Shown here piece by piece: positions 21,973-33,377 of a DNA stretch of 64,000 nt. The position numbers and the translations under genes were made by a program. The stretch is from the NCBI RefSeq assembly GCF_023898315.1, contig NC_064617.1, positions 717,605,202-717,669,201 on the forward strand, in the 5' to 3' direction. Positions within the stretch are counted from its first letter, which is position 1. Each line of letters starts with the position of its first letter. The stretch is from Schistocerca nitens. Lineage: Eukaryota; Arthropoda; Insecta; Orthoptera; Acrididae. The notes below the pieces were generated by a model. The model was not told the origin of the DNA, made no database searches, and worked only from the letters and a program-made list of their open reading frames with translations.

Positions 21973-22085
21973 CTGGTGGCATAGAAGAAATGACAGAGGA
22001 TCTAAACAGTGGCAAGATTATGTATGCTTTCTGTCGTGTTCAAGATCCCAAGACTAGCTTGCCAAAATGTGTCCTTATAAACTGG
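21973..22085 (+). CDS. Dbnl: Drebrin-like protein, internal exon (ADF-homology domain)
   Basis: After acceptor ...GAATGCAG the exon reads two bases completing a split codon and then 37 codons: [19 protein letters not shown], then [18 protein letters not shown], ending at donor GTAAGT. This is the central part of the ADF-H (cofilin-like) actin-binding domain of DBNL/Abp1-family proteins, where vertebrates have LNSGKVMYAFCRVKDP. The protein binds F-actin and links it to endocytosis. The upstream exon (protein N-terminus) was looked for and not found in 1-21972, so it probably lies left of the window. Phase: begins after codon position 1, ends at a codon boundary, matching the next exon. Confidence 0.88.
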
Positions 22086-23540
22086 GTAAGTACTGTATAC
22101 TGAGTCTATCATACAGAAATATTTTCTATAAAACTGGAATTAATTTTAATGCAATTTCTGCCTCATGTCCTTTGTATTTATACTCTTGTGAATGTAATAA
22201 TACTAAAACTCTTTGAATAAAATCCATAGTTGCTTCCAAAAATTATGAAATAATCTCTATTGCCATTCAGAATCTCATACATGTGGTAAATCAGATGAAG
22301 CAGCTTCTGTGATTTCAATAGATTTAATTATTGTTACAGAAAGTATTTTGTGAAATATAATGACTTAAACAACAAACCACCACACATCTTTAAATCAAAG
22401 TGCTGAGTCACTGTTAGGTGCATAAAAAACAGAGACCTCTTCTTGCTGATCTGTATGGAGGGGAAATGACTGTGGGAAGCAGGAATACAGAGAAAACATG
22501 CAAAAACTATTGATGGCTTGGTACATTTGCATCTGTGACTGATGGCAACAGCTTAGAGGGGGATGGGGATTGCCACATGAGCAGTGAGCAAAAGCACAAA
22601 AGTCTTAAAAGGAACAGGCCCACGAGTCCATGCTGTTCATATTTTTGTGGATTATATAATTTATTCTTGGCAATTAATTAATTAATTAATTAATTAATTA
22701 ATTAGTCTTTTAATAGAGGGGAAGAATAGCTACAAGCAAGTTAATATTTATTTATTTTTGAGTCCTGCATGCTCTTGTGCTGTTGCCATGTTTGATTTAA
22801 AACAAATCACATTCAAACTAAGTACTGACAAAGTTGCTGAGTAAATTCCCTGTTCCAGTATCCCCAAATAATATGAAAAAATTAAGCATCTGAGACTTAT
22901 GGTGATACATGAGTCTTCAATACATGGTAAAATTACACTTTTACAAAATATGCTTGTTAAATTACTGAGAGAACAGAACTTGAAGAAAATGTGTATTACA
23001 GAGATTGTGTGAGAAAGTGAAAGACTATTGTGACAAAAAGTGTCCTTCCATAGTAGAAATGAAGGACAAATGATTGAAGGAAAAAAGATGAGCCACTCTT
23101 CAGCCATGGAAATGCTGGACATGTTCAAGGAAGTAAATTTAGTGTATACTTTGATTAAAATCTTGAAGATTAAATTGAGGCAGTAGCTTTCTGTATGAAG
23201 GCAGTCATTCATGTTACTTTTAACTTTCCTTTATGAAGATCTACAGATGCAAATATATACATCAAAGTGACACAAACATTACTTCATAAAACCAGTACTT
23301 CTACTAAAGGTGTGATAAAGAGTTTGGTACGTGCATGTACATGTGTGTGACGCAAGGCACTATAAGATGTGTGACAGAGGGTACATGGTGCAGCAGAATC
23401 ATTCCTTTCTCCCCCTTTTCCAGTTCTATTTACAGGCAGTGCACAGTAAGAAAGATTGTCAATACTGTCATGCATATACACAGATTTCTCTAATTTTGCC
23501 TCGTGGGCATGTGAAATGATGTGAATTACAGGAACTAACA
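22086..23540 (+). other. Start of ~8.3-kb intron, mostly unrecognised
   Basis: Begins GTAAGTACTG. Holds an ATTA-repeat microsatellite (22672-22704) and a stretch (22740-23215) with a chance 154-residue minus ORF without family. The rest of the intron (23541-30354) is mobile-element sequence listed separately. Confidence 0.7.
22672..22704. repeat. (ATTA)n microsatellite
   Basis: Eight tandem units of AATT/ATTA. Confidence 0.9.
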
Positions 23541-23614
23541 CACTATCTGATCAAAACTCACAAGACACACTACGTAATTGCGAAAGTGATTCCTAGATAT
23601 CATGGGAGAAAGAC

Positions 23615-24791
23615 TTGCCAGTAAAATTAGATGAAAATGTGCTTAATTCATTAGATAAGAAATTGCAGGCAACTGGTATATTTTGTGATCTGTCAAAGGC
23701 ATTTGACTGTGTAAATCACAATATCCTTTTAAGTAAATTAGAATATTATAGTGTAACGGGAAATGCTGCAAAATGGTTCAAATCTTATATCTCTGGCAGG
23801 AAACAAAGGGTTTTATTAGGAAAGAGACATATATCAAACAGCATCCAACTGGGAACTAATTACATGTAGGGTCCCACAAGGTTCCATTTTATGGCCCTTC
23901 CTTCTTGTGTATATCAATGACGTTTCATCAGTAACATTACCAGATGCCAAGTTTGTTTTGTTTGCCGATGATACAAACATTGCAGTAAATAGCAAATCAA
24001 GTGTAGTCTTAGAAAGATCAGCTAATAAAATATTTGTGGGCATTAATCACTGGTTCCTAGCCAATTCCTTGTCACTAAACTTTGAAAAAACACACTACAT
24101 GCAGTTCAGAACTTGTAAGGGGTGTCCCACGAGTATATGCCTAACATACGATGACAAGCAGATAGAAGAAGTGGACAGTGTTAAATTCTTGGGATTACAG
24201 CTTGATAATAAATTCAACTGGGAAAAGCACACCACAGAACTGCTGAAGCGTCTTAACAAATCTCTATTTGCAATGTGAATTGTGTCAGACATAGGGGATA
24301 TAAAAATGAAGATGCTGGCATACTATGCTTACTTTCATTCCATAATGTCATATGGGATTATTTTTTGGGGTAATTCATCAAGCCAAGCTAAAGTTTTCTG
24401 GGCACAAAAATGTGCAGTGAGAGTTATATGTGGTGTGAACTCAAGAACATCCTGCAGAAGCCTGTTTAGGAAACTAGGGATATTAACTACTGCTTCCCAA
24501 TATATCTATTCTTTAATGAAATTTGTCATTAAAAATATATCACTTTTTCAAACCAACAGCTCAATTCATGGAATCAATACTAGAAATAAGAATAATCTTC
24601 ACAAGGATTTAAAGTCACTTAGTCTTGTACAAAAAGGTGTGCATTATTCAGGAACACACATTTTCAATAACTAGCCAGCAGCCATAAAAAGCTTAACAAC
24701 CAATGAAATTCAGTTTAAGAGAAGCTTAAAGGATTTATTGGTGGCCAACTACTTCTACTCCATTGATGAATTTCTCAATAGAACCAACTGA

Positions 24792-24832
<41 letters not shown>

Positions 24833-25177
24833 GTACAATCTAACTTCTGCACCATTTCAGTGCAGTAATGTGTTCATTGTAAATAAGTATTATAGTAGTT
24901 GTATTACACGTTTATTACCTTATAAATAAATTTAAAAAACTTTTTTATTTTAAATTCAGTGCGTTAGTATTTGTAAAATGATTCTTTCATATAGTGTTCA
25001 TTAAAAAATGATGATCATTCCACTTGGGACCTGTGGAATGGTACATTAGCTTTTTGTTTGAGTTGTAAATATTTGTCATGTATTGTTGTTTTTCTGACAT
25101 GTTCTACATCCTGGAGGACCTCCTCACTACGGATCAATTGGAATGAAAGTAAATCTAATCTAATCTAATCTAAAAAA
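23615..25177 (+). mobile_element. Jockey-superfamily LINE inserted in Tc1 relic B
   Basis: 5'-truncated LINE. RT core: CDLSKAFDCVNHNILLSKL (23686), VPQGSIL-type block (23873), VLFADDTNIAV (23957, catalytic FADD), NWFLANSLSLNFEKT-like block, LGLQLDNKFNWEKHT (24190), then the C-terminus to about 24790. Breaks: the frame changes at about 23870 and a stop lies near 24276. The 3' UTR contains (GT)n and ends in ATCTAATCTAATCTAATCTA at about 25155. Flanking TAAAA on both sides is a weak candidate target-site duplication. Confidence 0.85.
24794..24830. repeat. (GT)n microsatellite
   Basis: About 18 GT units just after the LINE RT stop region. Confidence 0.95.
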
Positions 25178-26329
25178 GGAGGCTGGAAATATTGTGTTGT
25201 CAGTAGAGAAGCAGTAACAGCAGAATGGGTCCAATTGGAGAGTTAAGTAACTTCCAACCTGGACTAGTCATTGGATGTTACCTGACTAACAAATCCATGA
25301 GGACATTTCAACCCTTCTAAAATAGCACAGGTAGACTGTTGGTGATGTGAGTGTGAAGTGAAAATGCGAAGGAACAAGCACAGCTAAACCAAGACCAGAC
25401 AGACCTCATGTACTGATGGACGGGGATGGTCGAGCACTGTGGAGAGTGATTGTAAAAAATCACATGAAATCACTCGAAGGACTTACTTATGAGTTGCCAA
25501 GTGCTACCAGCAGTCCAGCTAGCACTAGGACTCTGTGTAGGTAGTTAAAGATGATGGGTGGGGATGGGGGGGATGGGGGGATACAGTGGTTGAGCAGCTC
25601 CTCATAAGCTACATATTTCTGTAGTTAAGCCAAATGACACTCGAGGTGCTGTAAAGAGCGATACCATTGGTCAGTGGAAGACTGAAAATGAGTGTTTGGA
25701 GTGATGAATCACATTATACCCTGTGGCCATCCAATGGAAGGATTTGGGTGTGGCAGATGCTTGGAGAATGTTACCTGCCATCACGTGTAGTGTCATCACT
25801 GGAGTACAGAGGAAATGGCATTATGGAGTGGGCATGTGTTTCATGATTAGGATGTAATGACATTAGTGTGCTTAACAAAATACCAAATGCGGAAGGATAT
25901 GACTAGACATTTTACAGCCTTGTGTACTGCATACAGTAGAGCAACGGTTTGATGACTTTGTATCACCTTGTCATAATGCAGCACCTGTGAGCCAGTAATT
26001 GTGTACAATAACATTCCTGAAATGGACTAGCCTGTTCAGAGTTCTGACCTGAACCCAATGGGATACCTCTGAGATGAGTTAGAACATTGAATTCGCTCTA
26101 GACCTCATTATCTGACCTCTCTACCTTCTCTGGTTTTGGTCGTTGAGGGAGAATGGGCTGCCATTCCTCCACAGACATTCAGGCACCTCATTGAAAGTGC
26201 CTGCAGCAGGATTCAAGCTGTAATGAAGAGGAATGGTGTATGCACCCCATATTAATGCCCACCAACAGGTGTCCAGATACATTTGGTCAGAAAATGTGTA
26301 TTTCGTGACTCATTTTGGAACAGGGTCTT

Positions 26330-27175
26330 TTTAATTTTTTGTAGTACCTCTCCACACTGCACAGTGACCATCATATAACATCTCACATTGGAGTGTGTTG
26401 AGGATTTTTGAGAGTATTTCACTCTGTGTAAAGGAACTGGTGGGCCTTTTGGCTACTCCCTTCCAACACACATTTCCGTGAATCACACAGATGGGCATCC
26501 ATCCAGAATATCCTGAATTGTCACCTCCTCCTTGCCAAAACCTCTATTAATATGTTCCCACTGCCTCACCTTACCTTTTCCTTTCTCTCCTCTGTCCACT
26601 CCACAACTTCTCCATCAAAATCATGCACTGCCCTCTCCCACCACTCATCCTCCCCCCCCCCCACCCTCCCCATCATATGGGCACTTTCTTCCTCCATCCC
26701 TCCCTCCCTCCCTCCTCCTCCTCCCAGCTCCCATCCCTCTCTCATTCCCCTCTCCATCTCCCTGCCCTCTCGCCTCCGTCCTTCTTCACTTTCACCTTTA
26801 TCTCCTTTTTTACTATTCCTTTCCCCTCCCATATACCCTCTCCCTCTTCCTACACCTCTTTTTATTCTACTCTCAGTACTTTTTTCGCCTTGTTGTGTGG
26901 ATGTGGAGTTATCTGTCCAAAGACCTACCCCCTTCCTGCTAGCGTGTCCTTCCCTACCCCTTCCCATCTCCATCAGCTCAGGCAGCTGCTTTCAGTAATC
27001 TAGTATCAATAATCAGTCATACCGTGGCACAGAAGTGTGTGTTTTGGTGTCTCCGTGTTTGTATGTGAATGTGTGTACTTCTGCTAGAAAAAGAGCAAAT
27101 GCTTGAAAGCTAGTGTGGATGTTGTTTTTCTGTTAACTGTTTCTGTGTTGCACGCATTGGAATTATGTGGTGAGT
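26330..27175 (+). mobile_element. Probable Penelope-type 3' region, pyrimidine-rich
   Basis: 26530-27000 is strongly C/T-biased. It is followed by GCTTGAAAGCTAGTGTGGAT and a terminus TATGTGGTGAGTGTTACATA (27165-27184), an end motif like the ATATGGTGAGTAGCAAC of the Penelope-type elements at 32340 and 35470. Open frames here are composition artefacts. Confidence 0.4.
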
Positions 27176-27184
27176 GTTACATAA

Positions 27185-28757
27185 AAATCCCTAACTGACG
27201 TATATTTTCAGTGCATTAATGTGATCAATTTAAATAAGTGTTGTAAACTGATTTTTCTGTTTGCTAACGCTTGCATACAATAGCCTAAGAATTATCTTAT
27301 GCACCTCGTCAATGTATTGAACATTTACATGTTTGGTAACATTTTTGTTATTACCTTTTACATGAAGATGTATTTGGGATTTTTTGACTTATTCCACACC
27401 CATGAGCGGGCAATTTCACTAGGGGTTTTTGGAAGGTACATTAACATATCTTTTTTCTCTTTTTAAATATTTATTATGTATTCTTGTTTTCTGGCATGTT
27501 CCACAGCATCCTTGAGGATCTCCTAACTGTGGCTCTATAGTACAAGATGTACATCTGCACCCAGGTGAAAAAAGTTACGGGATACTGAGATGTACATATA
27601 CGGATGGCAGTAGTATCACATACGCAAGGTATAAAAGCACAGTGCATTGGCGGAGCTGTCATTTGTACTCAGATGATTCATGTAAAAATGTGTCTGCCAT
27701 GATTATGGCCACACACCAGGAATTAGGAGACTTTGAATGTGGAATGGTAGCTGGAGCTAGACACACAGGAGATTCCATTTTGGAAATTGTTGGGGAATTT
27801 AATATTCAGAGATCCACTGTGTCAGGAGTGTGTTGAGACTACCAAATTTCAGGCATTACATCTCACCATGGACAATGCAATGGCCAACGGCCTTCACTTA
27901 ATGACTGACGACAGTGGCATTTGCATAGAACAGTCAGTGTTAGCACACAAGAAACACTGCGTGAAATAACTGCAGAAATCTATGTGGGATATACGAGAGA
28001 TGTGCCTGTTAGGATAGATCATCAAAATTTGGTGGTGATGGTCTGTGGCAGCAGACTACTGATGAGAGTGCCTTCGCTAACAGCACGAATTCGCAGGCAG
28101 TGCCTCTCCTGGACTCATGATCATATCATTTGGACTCTAGACAACTGGAAAACTGTGGCCTGGGCAGATGAGTCCCAATTTCAGTTGGTAAGAGCTGATG
28201 GTAGGGTTCGAGTGTGGTGCAGAACCCATGAGCTGTAGACCCTAGTTGTCAACAAGGCACTGTGCAAGGCAGTGATGGCTCCATAATGGCGTGGGCTATG
28301 TTTACATGGAATTTACTGCGTCCCCTGTTCCAACTGAATCAATCACTGACTGCAAATGACTATGTTTGGTTACTTGGAGACCATTTGCAGCCATTCATAA
28401 ATCTTAGGTACCCAAACAACTATGGAATTTTTATGGGTGACAATGCACCATGTTACTGGGCCGTTCTGGACACTTCGAGCAAATGATTTGGCCATCCAAA
28501 TTGCTCGCAGTTATAGACAAAGACATATATCGAGGTCGGTTCATGCACAAAATCCTGCACCAGCAACACTTTCGCAGTTATAGACAGCTATAGAGGCAGC
28601 ATGACTCATATTTCTGCAGGGAACTTACAGCAGCTTGTTGAGCCCATGCCACATCGAGCTGCTACACTATGCCAGACAAAAGGAGGTCCAACACAGTATT
28701 TTAGGAAGTATCCCATGGTTTCTGTCACCTCAGTGTAATGTAATCTAATTTAATCTT
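27185..28757 (+). mobile_element. LINE 3' UTR interrupted by Tc1 relic C
   Basis: 27185-27557 parallels 24850-25150 (TATTATGTATTCTTGTTTTC, GGCATGTTCCACAGCATCCT, TGAGGATCTCCTAACT). Its (TAATC)n tail reappears at 28738-28757 on the other side of the Tc1 element, so the two parts were one LINE end. Confidence 0.7.
27558..28735 (+). mobile_element. Tc1-like transposon relic C
   Basis: Ends CACCCAGGTGAAAAAAGTTA (left) and the inverted CACTGAGGTGACAGAAACCA (right). TG/TA flanks (27556-27557, 28736-28737) fit a mutated TA duplication. Coding remnants in order: MATHQELGDFECGMVAGARH (27702, HTH start), RQCLSWTHDHIIWTLDNWKT (28095), VAWADESQFQLVRADGRVRVW (28157, first Asp; written here as VAWADESQFQLV then RADGRVRVW), IMAWAMFTWNLLRPL (28283), GDNAPCY (28437, second Asp). 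The DPNPIEHLW-type end is not readable. Frame changes and stops throughout. Confidence 0.82.
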
Positions 28758-29029
28758 GGCTATAAGTCAACATTGTCAATTTGCGATTAGACGTCATTTA
28801 GAAATCTGGTAACACAGAAACTACCTGTTCACCTAGAGGTATTATTATCAAGGCATCACATTATACCTCAATCCAAACTGATTATTTGAGAAAATCTTCT
28901 TTTTCATCAGGCTGACCATAACGTTCAAGTTTATAATATCTAGAATCATGCAGCAGGCATATGTTAGCAATAATGGTGCATAATTTTGTGTGTGTGTCGT
29001 CTCCTCCCCCCCCCCCCCCCCACCACCCC

Positions 29030-29060
<31 letters not shown>

Positions 29061-29929
29061 GAGGAAAAATAAAGGAAGTTGGTGACATGTTCATTTCCAG
29101 TTAAATATGTCTGTTTACTGCATGGGTAATTCTTAAGACACAAACTAGTGAAGGAGATATTTCTGCAGTGTGTAGACTATGGAATCTAAAAGGAATTATA
29201 TTAAAGTCTGGTGCTTTGTTTGCTTTGAGTAGTCCAATTTCTTCTCAAAATCTGGGGTGTTGGCACTGATCGTGACTTGTGCTTACACCACCTGAGATGA
29301 GTACCTTCCTTCACTCCTTCAGTCAGTGGTCAGAAGGTGCCATGGATTGCCTCCAGACCTGGGCAAGAGGTTTCATTTAATGTTGATTATGTATAACACA
29401 ACTTCTGGCAGGCTACATCCAGTGTTTCTGACAACTACCAGTAGAACCTCCTCGACATTGTGAATGGGATCACTTGGGAGAGGGGGGGGGGGGGGAGGTT
29501 TCAGAGATTGTGAGGAGCCCAGGCAGTCAGTCAGTGGTTGATAGTTTGTGTTCTGGAGGCATCAGTGGCAGCTGCATCATTAGTATGATGTCGACTGACC
29601 CAGGCTGTGCGTCATTAAGTGACCCAGCTGATGATGGGCTGGCTCCAGCAATTTAAATACCACTGTCTGGCACTGACCTATTCAGAAGAATCCATGTTTC
29701 TGTGTAGCACTGAAACATCTCGAACAGAGATGTGGTGCAGATGGTGTTACTCGGATGGAGGTTATTGCAAAAGTGTCCCAAAACAAAGTGTTGCTGCAGC
29801 ACCATATCTCCATCCACAGCTGCTGGCAGTGATGGCGGCCAGGTTACAGCTTTGGGCTGTGGCAGAGTTTTGTGCCATTTCATTATCATGAAATAGGGGA
29901 CAGGAAGTACCATGGATATGATACATGAG
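28758..29929 (+). other. Intron sequence, low-complexity patches
   Basis: C and T homopolymer tracts at about 29003-29060 and a G run at about 29482. No coding family recognised. 29550-29900 looks promoter- or LTR-like in wording but no ends were found. Confidence 0.5.
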
Positions 29930-30225
29930 TTGGGGTGGCAGTCATTAAAATAAAAACATTTTTCACTGCAACAGGATTTTTTTACAACATATTGATCACC
30001 AACTTTCTCCTCTGAATGCAAAATATTTTGTTGACTACAACCTACACACGGAGAAATAACCATCATAATAAAATAAGAGAACTCAAAACTCACATGGAAA
30101 TATGTAGATATGTATTTTTCCCATGTGCTTTTCAAGAGTGGAACAATCTGAAAGTGATTTTGTGAATCCTCAGCAAAACATTTAAGTGTGAATTGCAGAG
30201 TAATCAGATAGAAGTAGATGTAATA
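29930..30225 (+). mobile_element. LINE RT end and 3' tail
   Basis: Parallels 7170-7395: ATATTTTGTTGACTACAACC at 30021 against TTTTGTTGACAACAGTCTAC at 7233, ending TAGAAGTAGATGTAATAGTA. Only the last part of the LINE is present. Confidence 0.6.
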
Positions 30226-30354
30226 GTAGTACCCAGTACAGTGAAAGAAAGAAAACAGTAAATATGTACAGTGAATGAAAGAAAACAGTAAATACGCAAA
30301 ACAGACTTGTCTTAATTTTGCCATATACTTAGTATTTTTATTCAATTTCCTTAG

Positions 30355-30567
30355 CAGGGTGAAGGTGCACCATTGGGACGCAAGGGGACATGTGCCAACC
30401 ATGTTCGTGATGTGGCTGCCTTTTTCAAGGGTGCTCACGTTACCATGAATGCACGAAATGAGGAAGAAGTGGATCCCCAACTCATAATTGAAAAAGTAGC
30501 CAAGTCCACAGGCTCAGCATATAGCTTTAAGGAAAGAGCCGACAACACAAATGATGCTGGACCTGTT
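30355..30567 (+). CDS. Dbnl: Drebrin-like protein, internal exon (end of ADF-H domain)
   Basis: 71 codons, in frame with its neighbours, ending at donor GTGAGT. Reads QGEGAPLGRKGTCANHVRD, then VAAFFKGAHVTMNARNEEEV, then the conserved EKVAKSTGSAYSF block, ending NTNDAGPV. In vertebrate DBNL the same place reads GEGVNDVRKGACASHV and GAHVTINARAEEDV. Two acceptors three bases apart (TTAG|CAG|GGT) are possible. I chose the first because it restores NWQGEG, which I recall for fly Abp1 and which has the spacing of vertebrate NWTGEG. Codon use and conservation contrast sharply with the surrounding intron. Confidence 0.92.
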
Positions 30568-30853
30568 GTGAGTAGATTTGTGTGTAATTGTTTGTACTTT
30601 AGTTCCTGCAAAAGAGAGAGTTTCATGGAATTGCTTCTTAGTGTATTATCATTATATAGATGTACTGAAGCGCTTTCAGTGTGCAGTAGTAATTGAGTTT
30701 TATAAGAGAGGTTAATCTTGCTATTGTAAGTGTCCTTAATTACCTCCTGATAAATGTTAATCACTGAATAGAAATACTAAAATTTATGATATAAGGCAAT
30801 GAATGAACCTTATAAATTATGCCTTAAAACAAATGTATGTGTTTGGCTTTCAG
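30568..30853 (+). other. Short intron (286 bp)
   Basis: GTGAGT donor to TTGGCTTTCAG acceptor. No repeats recognised. Confidence 0.85.
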
Positions 30854-31018
30854 GGAACCACATACAAACGTGTTATCCCACGCCAAGAAATTGATGTTCA
30901 TGAGCGCGACCAGTTTTGGGAACGTGAACAGAGGGAAGAACAGCAACGTCAAGCTGAGGAACGGAAACGTCGTGAGGAAGAGCGGCGGAAGCTGGAAGAA
31001 GAGAGGCATAAGAGGGAG
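30854..31018 (+). CDS. Dbnl: Drebrin-like protein, internal exon (linker and coiled coil)
   Basis: 55 codons from acceptor CTTTCAG to donor GTAGGA, phase 0 at both ends. Reads GTTYKRVIPRQEIDVHERDQ, then FWEREQREEQQRQAEERKRR and EEERRKLEEERHKRE. The GxxYxR...I...D.FW block follows the ADF-H domain in this family, and the Arg/Glu-rich repeats are the start of the charged coiled-coil region. The frame stays open past the donor to 31084, but that part is not conserved and the splice site plus the matching downstream exon argue for splicing here. Confidence 0.9.
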
Positions 31019-31346
31019 GTAGGAGAAAAATCTGTGAATGGCACAGCTATTTTGCTTTCTAAATGGAATTTCCTGGTCTCCTAAATATTAGCACAAGAGA
31101 AAACATATAATCACAGTTATCATTAATTATTTTCATTTCAAGATGTATCATATAAGGACAATATATTTATATAGCATGTGTACTCGCATTCAGCAGTACA
31201 CTACATTGTATATAACAGAAACTCAGACAGTGTTGCTTGGTACACACCTGTTGATAGCATTCATGGATTCATTTGCAAAAAGTAGTTACCATAGACTTCT
31301 GTTTGGGGTTTAGTTTCTCAAATGCAATGACCATGCTTCGGCGTGA

Positions 31347-31396
<50 letters not shown>

Positions 31397-32034
31397 AGAC
31401 TTCCGTGAAGGCACATTCTTAAAATTCAAGAGTTGCCCTACATAAGCTGCCCATGTTTCTTTTTTTGGGTACTGGATGATTTCAGTGTACTGATTACCAA
31501 ACAGTCCTATCACAAATTATGCTGCTTATCTTTTAACTTTTTCAATATCTTCTGTCTGTTTCATGTGATATATTCATTCTTATCATAATTGGGTTTTGCT
31601 CAAAACTATTTATTTATAGCAAATCCTCAAGACAGGAAGAAATGTAAAATTCACCTGATCATCTCTATCCCCAGAGTCTCATAAATATAGATAGTGAAAG
31701 ATATTTCTCAATGTGATGTTTCAGTAGAGGAATTGTAGTGTGGTTTTCATAACTAAATAAATTCCAAATTTCAACCTGTAACTCTTAACCATTATAGTAC
31801 CGGTGCAGTCAATAAACTTCTACACTGATGACCAATAATTTTTAATGACTGTTGGAGAAAAAACAACTGATGCTTGTTGCCTTCATCATGAGCCCATCCC
31901 AACCTGCTGTGCATGTGTGTTTTCTTTCTCAGTAATTTCCTGCTCGTGTTATTAAACTATAAATGAACTTAACCACCAACCACTTCATTTGATTACATAT
32001 ACATGCTCAACAAGTGTGGAATAAAACACATGAA
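31019..32034 (+). other. First part of 12.8-kb intron
   Basis: AT-rich. The only feature is (GT)n at 31348-31394. Confidence 0.7.
31348..31394. repeat. (GT)n microsatellite
   Basis: About 23 GT units. Confidence 0.95.
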
Positions 32035-32216
32035 GCAGAGATGCTGAGTCGCAATTGGTACAACGAAAAGAATGTCGGAAAGTGAGCTTTTGGCCAAGAA
32101 GGCCTTTGTCAAAAATAGACAACACACACTCATGCAAATGCAGCTCACGCACATATGACCACAGTCTGGCAGCTGAAACGAGACTGAAGACTGGCTTCAG
32201 CTGCCAGAGACTGTGG

Positions 32217-32253
<37 letters not shown>

Positions 32254-32385
32254 GTCTATTTTCAACAAAGTCCTTGTTGGCCAAGAGCTCACTTTCTGAC
32301 AGTCTTTTTGTTGTGCCTATCTATGACTCAGCATCTCCACTATATGGTGAGTAGCAACTGTCCTTTTTGTAATACTGTTACAGCT
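32035..32385. mobile_element. Penelope-type foldback end
   Basis: The left part (32039-32110: GATGCTGAGTCGCAATTGGT...GAGCTTTTGGCC) is the inverted partner of the right part (32275-32345: TTGGCCAAGAGCTCACTTTC through GACTCAGCATCTCC). Between them are an inner inverted pair around 32158-32215 (CACAGTCTGGCAGCTGAA / CTTCAGCTGCCAGAGACTGT) and (GT)n at 32219-32252. It ends ATATGGTGAGTAGCAACTG, the terminus shared with 35470 and, inverted, with 2350. Confidence 0.7.
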
Positions 32386-33377
32386 CATCCTGGATTTTCC
32401 ATTGTTTGATAAAACACATGAACCTACACTAATCATAATCTACTGTTTCCACATAAAAACTGATTCGTGATTTGATAACAGTGGGTTATATGATCTCTGG
32501 TCACTTGTATAATGTAACATTGAAGATAAAAAATGAAATTGGTAAACGTGACCTCTCAGCATAAAGAAATTCTGATCATTGATGAATGACTTAAGTTTGA
32601 AACCTGAACGCTGCAGTGTTAAACATAATGCGTATGTGCTTAAGCAGTGCTCAGTGTCTCCTTCGTGCAGTCATTGCTTATCTTTATTCATCTCACAGTT
32701 CTTCATTCACACAGTATTTTTTTCCTAGTGATATTAACATGTTCAAGTAATATGCTTGCTTGCATATCTCTTAGCCCAGTCCCATAGTAAATTTGTAGTT
32801 ACCTCCCTCTCGTGAAATTTCTTCATCCCAACATCCCCCGATGCTATCAAGTGTGTAACACACCTACAAACATATTCTATGTGTTCAGTATATAGCGCAA
32901 AGGAATGGAACAGGTCAGAAGGGGTAATTTACAATTACATTAATGATTCATAAGGAAACTGTACAATTAGGGTATTGTGTCCTAAAACAGACACGGTTAA
33001 AATCTTAAAAGGCACCCAGTCTGATTATAGGAAAACCATACCTACCACATATATTCCTATTACATTCCAACAGTTAGTAAATGCACCAACAGTTATTAAA
33101 AATTACGCAGGCCAATGAAAATATTTTTTGAAAAACTTTTTTTACTTTGATAGCTGATCTTTATAGATTTTTATGAGCTGAATCCAAATCTAGCCTTATT
33201 TTTTTTTTGTATCACCCATAGTTTTCGAACAGTATGCTTTTTATTATATAGTTTAAAAATCCTATGCTATACGGTAAACAGGGAAATTAATGAAATGCTT
33301 TGTTACAACATAAGCATGGTTTGTATTTACATTAAGCTTCTTAAAACAATGATATGTGTTAATAGAGGTTTCACTTG
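32386..33377 (+). other. Intron sequence, nothing recognised
   Basis: AT-rich, no motif or repeat that I can name. Confidence 0.55.

Larger units (their letters stand above)
23545..26310 (+). mobile_element. Tc1-like transposon relic B, split by a LINE
   Basis: The left end at 23545 (ACACTATCTGATCAAAACTC) is the inverted partner of the right end near 26270-26300 (GTGTCCAGATACATTTGGTC, then AGAAAATGTGT). Coding resumes at 25180 after the LINE: remnants of the paired HTH domain (25245-25330), then GTTTGGAGTGATGAATCACA (first catalytic Asp, about 25697), WPSNGRIWVW-like coding, and a degraded SPDLNPxxxLxxE end at about 26040-26090. Many stops and frame breaks. It lies in the drebrin-like intron, sense orientation. 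Confidence 0.8.

Noticed and set aside
22748..23212. 154-residue minus-strand ORF in the first intron
   Set aside because: No recognisable motif. A faint resemblance of the opposite strand to Tigger-type transposase C-termini was too weak to annotate.
26532..27003. Overlapping Pro/Ser/Leu- and Glu/Arg-rich ORFs on both strands
   Set aside because: Product of a C/T-rich low-complexity tract that stays open in several frames at once.
29653..30480. 275-residue minus-strand ORF
   Set aside because: It overlaps a conserved drebrin-like exon and a LINE tail on the other strand, has no domain and has odd Cys/Phe-rich composition. Chance antisense ORF.
31019..31084. Extension of the drebrin-like exon past 31018
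   Set aside because: The frame stays open for 21 more codons, but a splice donor is present, the added residues are not coiled-coil-like, and the downstream exon continues the pattern in phase.
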